This document shows, in pieces, positions 59,329 through 64,000 of a stretch of 64,000 bases of DNA. Position numbers and translations under genes: made by a program. Each line of letters opens with the position of its first letter. Positions within the stretch are counted from its first letter, which is position 1. This stretch comes from JAWLHU01 sp041690255. GTDB taxonomy: Bacteria > Bacillota > Sulfobacillia > Symbiobacteriales > Symbiobacteriaceae. The DNA lies in NCBI GenBank assembly GCA_041690255.1, contig JAWLHU010000001.1:124001-188000 (forward strand). Reading direction: 5' to 3'. Below the pieces are notes generated by a model. That model made no database searches, was not told the origin of the DNA, and was given only the letters and a program-made list of their open reading frames with translations.

Positions 59329-60474
59329 ATGCAGGAAGCAGATGTCCTCTCACATGTTGCGGCCCACTTTCAGGATCAAGGCTATCGGGTTTGGTACAAC
59401 CCTCGTGGCCTTGGCTCGCTGAACCTGGCTTCTCACCAGGTTACTGTGGCTGGGCATTACCCAGATTTACTCGGTGTTGGAGTTGCAGATCATATTGTGG
59501 CCGTGGAGACCAAGGGAAGCGACGGTGATCTGGCCAAAGGCCTGGGGCAAGCGTTGATCTACAAGCAAGGGGCGCACCAATCCTTTATCGCAGCTCCCAC
59601 GGAGAATTTGAGAGGGTACATAGAGACGGCGCTCGCTCACGGAATTGGAGTGCTGCCGGTTGGCGGCCGGGGGGTTGAGGGTGTCCATCTCCCTCCTCTG
59701 GGCACACAGGCTCGCTTCCTGAAGGACGTACAGCGCGAGTTGGCCATTCTCTCAGCACGAGGTGACCAGACCCGAAGGATAGCTTCCTCTGCCCTGTACC
59801 TGAACAACCCTCTCCATTACCTGATCCCTGTCCTGCTATTTGACGGCCGCTCACAACGCTCTGATGTTGCAGCCGCTCTGCAGTCGGGTCATGGTTGGGG
59901 GCTTGGCGCGGGGATAGTCGCGGCTCCCATTGCAGGCGCCAAGATCCTAGGGCTACTCGAGGAGACGAACGGAGTCCTGGCGGTCACGCATAAGGGGCGA
60001 CTGGTGCAGCAGATGGTGCAGGTCGCTGCTCCACGTACACTGATACCAGACCTGCGGAAACTCACTAAGAGCCGACGGCTGATTGATGATCACCCATTGC
60101 TCGGGGGGATCTTGCGGTTTCTCTACCTGGAGGATCCAGATATTCGACAGTTGCACGCTCATCTCTCGTCCTACAGGGGGAGGATCTCCCTGCGAGAGCT
60201 CCTTCGCTCACTGCTTCAAGACAGCCCGAACATCGTGCTCAACGTGTTCTGCAAGCGTCCAGCCAAGAGCATACTGCTGGAGCACTTGACTCAGGGGACT
60301 GAGGAAGAGGCCTTGTCTCCGGCGGAGATCAGTAAGTGGTTCATGCACCGCAGTTGCTTTCAGCTCAAGCGCCAACTCATACATGTAGGGATCCTGGCTG
60401 ATCACCCTGCCACGGGAGGGCAGGGCGCCGACAAGCTAGACCTTGACAGGGACATCTGGGAGCTTAACTGGTAA
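59329..60474 (+). CDS. PD-(D/E)XK nuclease domain protein
   Basis: A 381-residue protein. The first ~130 residues contain a PD-(D/E)XK core: SHVAAHFQDQGYRVWYNPRGLG, YPDLLGVGVADHIVAVETKGSDGDLAKGLGQALIYKQGAHQSFIAAP, with D46, E60, K62 and the alpha-helix Gln (Q74). This arrangement is that of type IV/Holliday-resolvase-like and restriction nucleases. The C-terminal ~200 residues are helical and probably bind DNA (FMHRSCFQLKRQLIHVGIL). GGAGGCG is before the ATG. It is followed, 84 bases on and after a terminator, by the TGT/DpdA-like gene. I infer a restriction role; cofactor and target are unknown. Confidence 0.8.
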   Translation: MQEADVLSHVAAHFQDQGYRVWYNPRGLGSLNLASHQVTVAGHYPDLLGVGVADHIVAVETKGSDGDLAKGLGQALIYKQGAHQSFIAAPTENLRGYIETALAHGIGVLPVGGRGVEGVHLPPLGTQARFLKDVQRELAILSARGDQTRRIASSALYLNNPLHYLIPVLLFDGRSQRSDVAAALQSGHGWGLGAGIVAAPIAGAKILGLLEETNGVLAVTHKGRLVQQMVQVAAPRTLIPDLRKLTKSRRLIDDHPLLGGILRFLYLEDPDIRQLHAHLSSYRGRISLRELLRSLLQDSPNIVLNVFCKRPAKSILLEHLTQGTEEEALSPAEISKWFMHRSCFQLKRQLIHVGILADHPATGGQGADKLDLDRDIWELNW

Positions 60475-60480
60475 CAAGCA

Positions 60481-60516
60481 AGCGCTGGGCGGTACTGCTG
60501 CGTACTGCCCAGCGCT
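60481..60516 (+). terminator. Terminator-like hairpin after the nuclease gene
   Basis: AGCGCTGGGC (60481-60490) pairs perfectly with GCCCAGCGCT (60507-60516), with an inner GTAC/GTAC helix, then ATTCT. It separates the nuclease and TGT-like genes, so the latter may have its own promoter. Confidence 0.75.
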
Positions 60517-60558
60517 ATTCTACGCTGGCTGGTGGTATATACGTAGGGAAGCTTCCTC

Positions 60559-61452
60559 ATGCTATCACTCCAAGAAGTGAATAGCTGGAGGAGCCAACAG
60601 ATGCTGGGGTCATACGAAAGGGAGATCCTGTTTCATGTCATGGATGGGGGAAGTAACCTTCACGGTTGGGACATCTCTCCTCACCCGATTCCCACCCTTA
60701 TTAGCCTCGCTCACTTCGAGGACAAGAAGAACAGCCTGCAGACCGAAAGGGGCGTTCGCATTGTCCGCGAGAAGTGCAAACCACTCATCCTGGATAGCGG
60801 CCGGTTGACTTGGATGAAGAAGGGCAACGCCGAGATGGCGAGGCGGGACCTTACTGACCGGCAGGTTCAGGTGGGCAGGCTACTTGGAGCCACAGTGATC
60901 GTAGCCGGGGATGTTCCCATGGAACCGAAGTTCCTGGCCAACGTTGGGTTGACTCGGGACGAGGCACTTGGGATCACGTGGGCCGCAAACGAACGGCTTC
61001 AGCGAGCCGAGGTGGATGCGATCAAGGGCTACGTGATCCAGGGGTATGTGGAGGAGGACTACCTTCGCTCAATTGCCACTGCCCTGGATTCCCCTCAGTT
61101 GCAGGAAGTGATCACGGGGCGGGCGGTCTGGGTCATCGGAAGTGTCTGCTTGGCCACTCCTGCTAAGGTTGAGCGCATCGCCCAGCTAGTGAAGGCCAGC
61201 CTACCAGGGACTATTCACATGTTGGGGCAAGGGCGCCCGTCCGTAATCCGGTTGCTGCGGCAGCTCGGGGTGAGGTGGGCTGACAGCGGGACTGCAGCGG
61301 GGTATGCCGCTCGTGGCAAGTGGCTGTACTCCATGGGTGGAGGCGATTTCGGCTGGAAGCGTCTGCATGACGGACGAAGGCTTCCGCCCGAGGCATATGG
61401 CCTTCTTGTACGGAACAACATGGAAATCCTTGAGCTGTGTCTCCAGTGCTGA
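60559..61452 (+). CDS. DpdA/TGT-family DNA or tRNA transglycosylase
   Basis: A 297-residue TIM-barrel of the tRNA-guanine transglycosylase superfamily. Matching points are LILDSGRLTW (D79, substrate Asp of the DSGG loop), IVAGDVPME (D118), YVIQGYVEEDYLRSIATAL (VQGG region), AVWVIGSVCLATPAKVERIAQLV (the GSVC form is seen in DpdA proteins), HMLGQGRPSVIRLLRQLGVRWADSGTAAGYAARG with D242 as the likely nucleophile. The CxCxxC zinc site of tRNA TGT is absent, as in the short DpdA relatives. DpdA exchanges guanine for preQ0 in DNA. Genomic position just after queC and beside a nuclease supports DNA modification, but a tRNA or other target cannot be excluded. Confidence 0.8.
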   Translation: MLSLQEVNSWRSQQMLGSYEREILFHVMDGGSNLHGWDISPHPIPTLISLAHFEDKKNSLQTERGVRIVREKCKPLILDSGRLTWMKKGNAEMARRDLTDRQVQVGRLLGATVIVAGDVPMEPKFLANVGLTRDEALGITWAANERLQRAEVDAIKGYVIQGYVEEDYLRSIATALDSPQLQEVITGRAVWVIGSVCLATPAKVERIAQLVKASLPGTIHMLGQGRPSVIRLLRQLGVRWADSGTAAGYAARGKWLYSMGGGDFGWKRLHDGRRLPPEAYGLLVRNNMEILELCLQC

Positions 61453-61526
61453 AAAGATACTTGCGGAGTCAGCAGGGAACACCAGGGGGCAGGTTCTAGC
61501 TAATGCGATCCTAAGTCGACACAAGT

Positions 61527-61565
61527 GGAGCCCTCCGTCAAGCGAGCAGCGGAGGGCTCCAGTTT
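61527..61565. terminator. Bidirectional terminator after the TGT-like gene
   Basis: GGAGCCCTCCG (61527-61537) pairs with CGGAGGGCTCC (61550-61560), followed by AGTTTC on plus. The convergent large gene ends at 61573. Confidence 0.85.
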
Positions 61566-61572
61566 CATGTGC

Positions 61573-64000
61573 CTAGAGCTGAAGTGGACCGTCGGCTATA
61601 AGGAGAACCTTGCGCCCCAATTGCTTTAGTACCGAGCGCTCATATGCTGACAAGAGCTGGGCCTCTGGTATGAGCATGGGGGGTTGGGGTTGCTCACGGA
61701 GGATTCGCAGGGCGTCTTCCGGCGCCATCCCGGAAGGGACCGCCACACCCTCTTCGAGATATGCTTCTTCAGGATAGAGAAGATCCTCCGTGATTGGGAC
61801 ACCTGATTGCACGGCGGCGGGGCTATGCACGATTGCCCTGGGACAGATGGCCGAAACTCTTTCGACGCACTTTTCGCGGGTTAGAGCGACAGGGGCCCAA
61901 ACCACAAGTGGGTTCTGACTCCGACCCGCCAGCCAAAGTGCTACTTCTTGGGTCACTCGGTCAGGTAGGGTCGTAACTGGAATATTAGACACCGAGCCGA
62001 TACCACCCGCAGCACGGTCGATACTCCACACCTTGCCAAGAAGGTGACGCTGCCCACCCGTCAGGAGGACAAACCTCCAGTGGGCAGCGTGCGCTAGATC
62101 CTTTCCCGGTATAGTGCCCTGTACTACTTTCCAGCCAGAACGTCCGTCAAGGAACACCTCCTGAAGGGACAGCTCCCGTCCGTCAGGAGTGGCCAACACG
62201 AGGTTCAGACGGGCGCCACTAGGCCCGGATATCTCCATGGAATACGCGAGAGTGTCAGCGGCACTGATCGCAGTGTCATGCGAGACCCTTCGATACTCTG
62301 GCGCCCGGTTCACGCAGAAGGGTATTTCAACGGTGCCGATCTGTACTCTAAAGCGAGATACAGGATCCTGGCAGTAGGGTCGGAGCTCACTAAGCCCATT
62401 AAAGAAGCCGTGCCCCTCGTCGTCTAATCTGGTGTGCTTCAGCTGGATGCCACTAGGTGCTATGAGCATGACCGCTACACCTGGAGGACCAAAGAGGTAG
62501 ATTCCACCTCGGCTCAAATCGCTGAAGTTAATGTTGCTCTCCTTTACCCATGCCCTATGCCGGTGTATCAAGGGTCGAAGACCGCAGACCCTTGGCACAA
62601 CTGCTAAGGTCGCAGTCAGTTGGGGTTCGGCAAACGTTAGGCTAACCTCAGAGGTCTCTGGATAGCAGCGTACCCCAGTATCGGGGTTTGACACCTCATG
62701 GACCCGATAATGAACAGGTAGCTGAAGCTCGCTTACTAACTGTCCGCTCTGGTGTAGGAGAGCAGCCTTGTCCGACTGCACGTTGACCTCCAGCCGGGAT
62801 CGCTCAGCAGACACTGGGAGCTTTTTCTGAACCCGAACACGGGGTATCAAGTAGAATCGGAATCTGCTAACAACTGTGTCAGACGTGGCAAGGGCCAGAT
62901 CGTACATGCCAGGTTCATGCACCAGAGGAGTCAGGTAATCTAGCCAATCCCGCGAAAGGTTCCACGTATTCAAGCCTTGAGCGGACTGTCTTATCGGAAT
63001 GAGATCCTTTGGACCAATCGCCAGAGCATCTAAGGGTCGGTTAGCTCGAAACAGGTGAAGGGCAAGCTGGCCCGCCTCAATACTACCGCTGGAAACAAGC
63101 CGAATCTCGAACTGCTCGAGGGATTCAACCGCGTTTGGTGGCAGCTGTAAAGTAACGGCCTGCCCAGGTTGCTGTGCGGGCCTATGGCTCGTGACCCAGA
63201 GGTCAAGCTCAAGGCCACGCTCAAACTCCCAGGTGTTGTCCCCTGCTGCCAGCCGGAACGGTTTCGGTCCATGCTTCCAGCGGACATCCGCCACCCGGTA
63301 TGCTCCGAGTCTCTGCTCCTGCCATGTCACCACCAGGGTGTCGGCGTCATACTCTGGGGGTTCCTCTCCCTCTGCGAGGATGAGAGTATAGCGGCGCTCT
63401 CCAAATGCTGCAGCCCGTTTGCGAGGTCGCACCATGTCACCAGAAGGGGTGAACAGCATTGCCCGTGGCAAGAGGGTAGAACGTTCCTTCACGACCTCGC
63501 CGGCGACCGAGAATCGACTTGTCACCTCCGCCGGTCGCGGCTCTGGCAGTTTGACTCGCCAGTCAATCATTTCTGCCCAGCCAGAGCGGTCCAAATAGAG
63601 TATCTTGTGATCCAGTGGCACTCCATAGCACAGGATTTCCAGATGTCCGAGCTCCTGTGCTCTGCTTGGAACTGCCAGCTCCAGGTGAGGAACCACCAGG
63701 TACAGGTCGGTTTCACTGCTGCTGCGTTGGAGCCACAGGTCGTGTGGTGGCAAATTGATTCCCTCAAGACCTGACACCGTCCCCCTCGGGAACTCAAGAT
63801 AACCGCCAAGAGGGAGGGGAACCATTGCTATGTGGCAGCGAACGCCCTCGTGAGTAAATGGCCGGCTCATGCCATAGGGTTCACCGGTCCGGCGGACTTC
63901 AAAGGAGTGTTTTGAGCGGTACCCTACATAGTGCGATAGCTCCAACCATGGTGTGTCCTCGGACCACTCGCGCAGAACACGGTGGAGACTCACCTTTGGA
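61573..64000 (-). CDS. Large hypothetical protein, partial at window edge
   Basis: At least 806 residues, with the frame open to the end of the window; a GTG at 63993 lacks a clear ribosome site, so the real start may lie outside. The sequence is rich in beta-strand-like stretches (TLILAEGEEPPEYDADTLVVTW, ITFAGGIYLFGPPGVAVMLIAPSG-like runs, LVLATPDGRELSLQEVFLDGRSGWKV) resembling stacked Ig/beta-sandwich domains. It has no signal peptide, walker motif or catalytic signature I recognise. The C-terminal ~150 residues (NPLVVWAPVALTREKCVERVSAICPRAIVHSPAAVQ...LKQLGRKVLLIADGPLQL) look like an alpha/beta domain. It is convergent with the TGT-like gene; codon and base composition is slightly less GC-rich than the surface genes. 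It may belong to the same accessory cassette. Confidence 0.7.
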   Translation of the reverse strand, partial: PKVSLHRVLREWSEDTPWLELSHYVGYRSKHSFEVRRTGEPYGMSRPFTHEGVRCHIAMVPLPLGGYLEFPRGTVSGLEGINLPPHDLWLQRSSSETDLYLVVPHLELAVPSRAQELGHLEILCYGVPLDHKILYLDRSGWAEMIDWRVKLPEPRPAEVTSRFSVAGEVVKERSTLLPRAMLFTPSGDMVRPRKRAAAFGERRYTLILAEGEEPPEYDADTLVVTWQEQRLGAYRVADVRWKHGPKPFRLAAGDNTWEFERGLELDLWVTSHRPAQQPGQAVTLQLPPNAVESLEQFEIRLVSSGSIEAGQLALHLFRANRPLDALAIGPKDLIPIRQSAQGLNTWNLSRDWLDYLTPLVHEPGMYDLALATSDTVVSRFRFYLIPRVRVQKKLPVSAERSRLEVNVQSDKAALLHQSGQLVSELQLPVHYRVHEVSNPDTGVRCYPETSEVSLTFAEPQLTATLAVVPRVCGLRPLIHRHRAWVKESNINFSDLSRGGIYLFGPPGVAVMLIAPSGIQLKHTRLDDEGHGFFNGLSELRPYCQDPVSRFRVQIGTVEIPFCVNRAPEYRRVSHDTAISAADTLAYSMEISGPSGARLNLVLATPDGRELSLQEVFLDGRSGWKVVQGTIPGKDLAHAAHWRFVLLTGGQRHLLGKVWSIDRAAGGIGSVSNIPVTTLPDRVTQEVALWLAGRSQNPLVVWAPVALTREKCVERVSAICPRAIVHSPAAVQSGVPITEDLLYPEEAYLEEGVAVPSGMAPEDALRILREQPQPPMLIPEAQLLSAYERSVLKQLGRKVLLIADGPLQL

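Overview
The window is about 64 kb of high-GC bacterial chromosome. The best-fitting host is a spore-forming, S-layer-bearing member of the Bacillota, resembling the Symbiobacterium lineage. The reasons are a GerW/YtfJ-type sporulation protein, CwlD amidase, several SLH-domain wall proteins, a Bacillus-type phenolic-acid decarboxylase cluster, strong AGGAGG ribosome binding sites and frequent GTG/TTG starts. The taxon is an inference; no rRNA gene is present.

Layout. 0-2.4 kb: end of rplM, rpsI, a small membrane protein, cwlD and tdk. 2.4-8.2 kb: carbohydrate polymer genes (debranching enzyme with a heptapeptide-repeat linker, GT4 glycosyltransferase, nucleotidyltransferase fused to a decayed phosphomannomutase-like domain). 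8.2-10 kb: sulfane-sulfur detoxification pair (rhodanese and rhodanese-persulfide dioxygenase) behind a promoter with a CsoR/CstR-type operator. 10-10.3 kb: a probable structured ncRNA. 10.3-24.3 kb: PrcB-like lipoprotein, HD-GYP protein, methyltransferase, hotdog thioesterase, leuB, secreted copper-amine-oxidase-like protein, acyltransferase, GAF-GGDEF-EAL protein, GerW, DUF2953, an ECF sigma/anti-sigma pair, and a LuxR-histidine kinase-receiver operon. 24.6-28.8 kb: a complete non-oxidative aromatic-acid decarboxylase cluster (DASS transporter, UbiD/BsdC, BsdD, UbiX/BsdB, LpdD-like chaperone), divergent from the PocR-like LuxR regulator. 29-41.2 kb: two SLH proteins of about 2000 residues.

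41.2-48.4 kb looks like a defence island. A winged-helix/PD-(D/E)XK protein, a RecQ helicase fused to a phosphoribosyltransferase, and a DprA-like protein form a tight operon. A paralogue of the nuclease stands apart behind an SLH-protein relic. A 354-bp tandem duplication with inverted repeats lies upstream. 48.4-56.8 kb: secreted or membrane-anchored Ig-like, SLH and propeller proteins. 56.8-57.5 kb: a non-coding array of TCTAGA/TCGAGA hexamers in 10-bp phase. 57.5-64 kb: queuosine functions (VUT transporter, QueC), followed by a PD-(D/E)XK nuclease, a short DpdA/TGT-like transglycosylase and, convergent, a large protein of unknown function that runs off the window.

The two most interesting regions are the nuclease / RecQ-PRTase / DprA operon (related in composition to ShosTA-type PRTase-DprA pairs) and the QueC-adjacent TGT-like plus nuclease cassette (possibly a minimal 7-deazaguanine DNA modification-restriction system). 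Both functional readings are inferences from domains and gene order.
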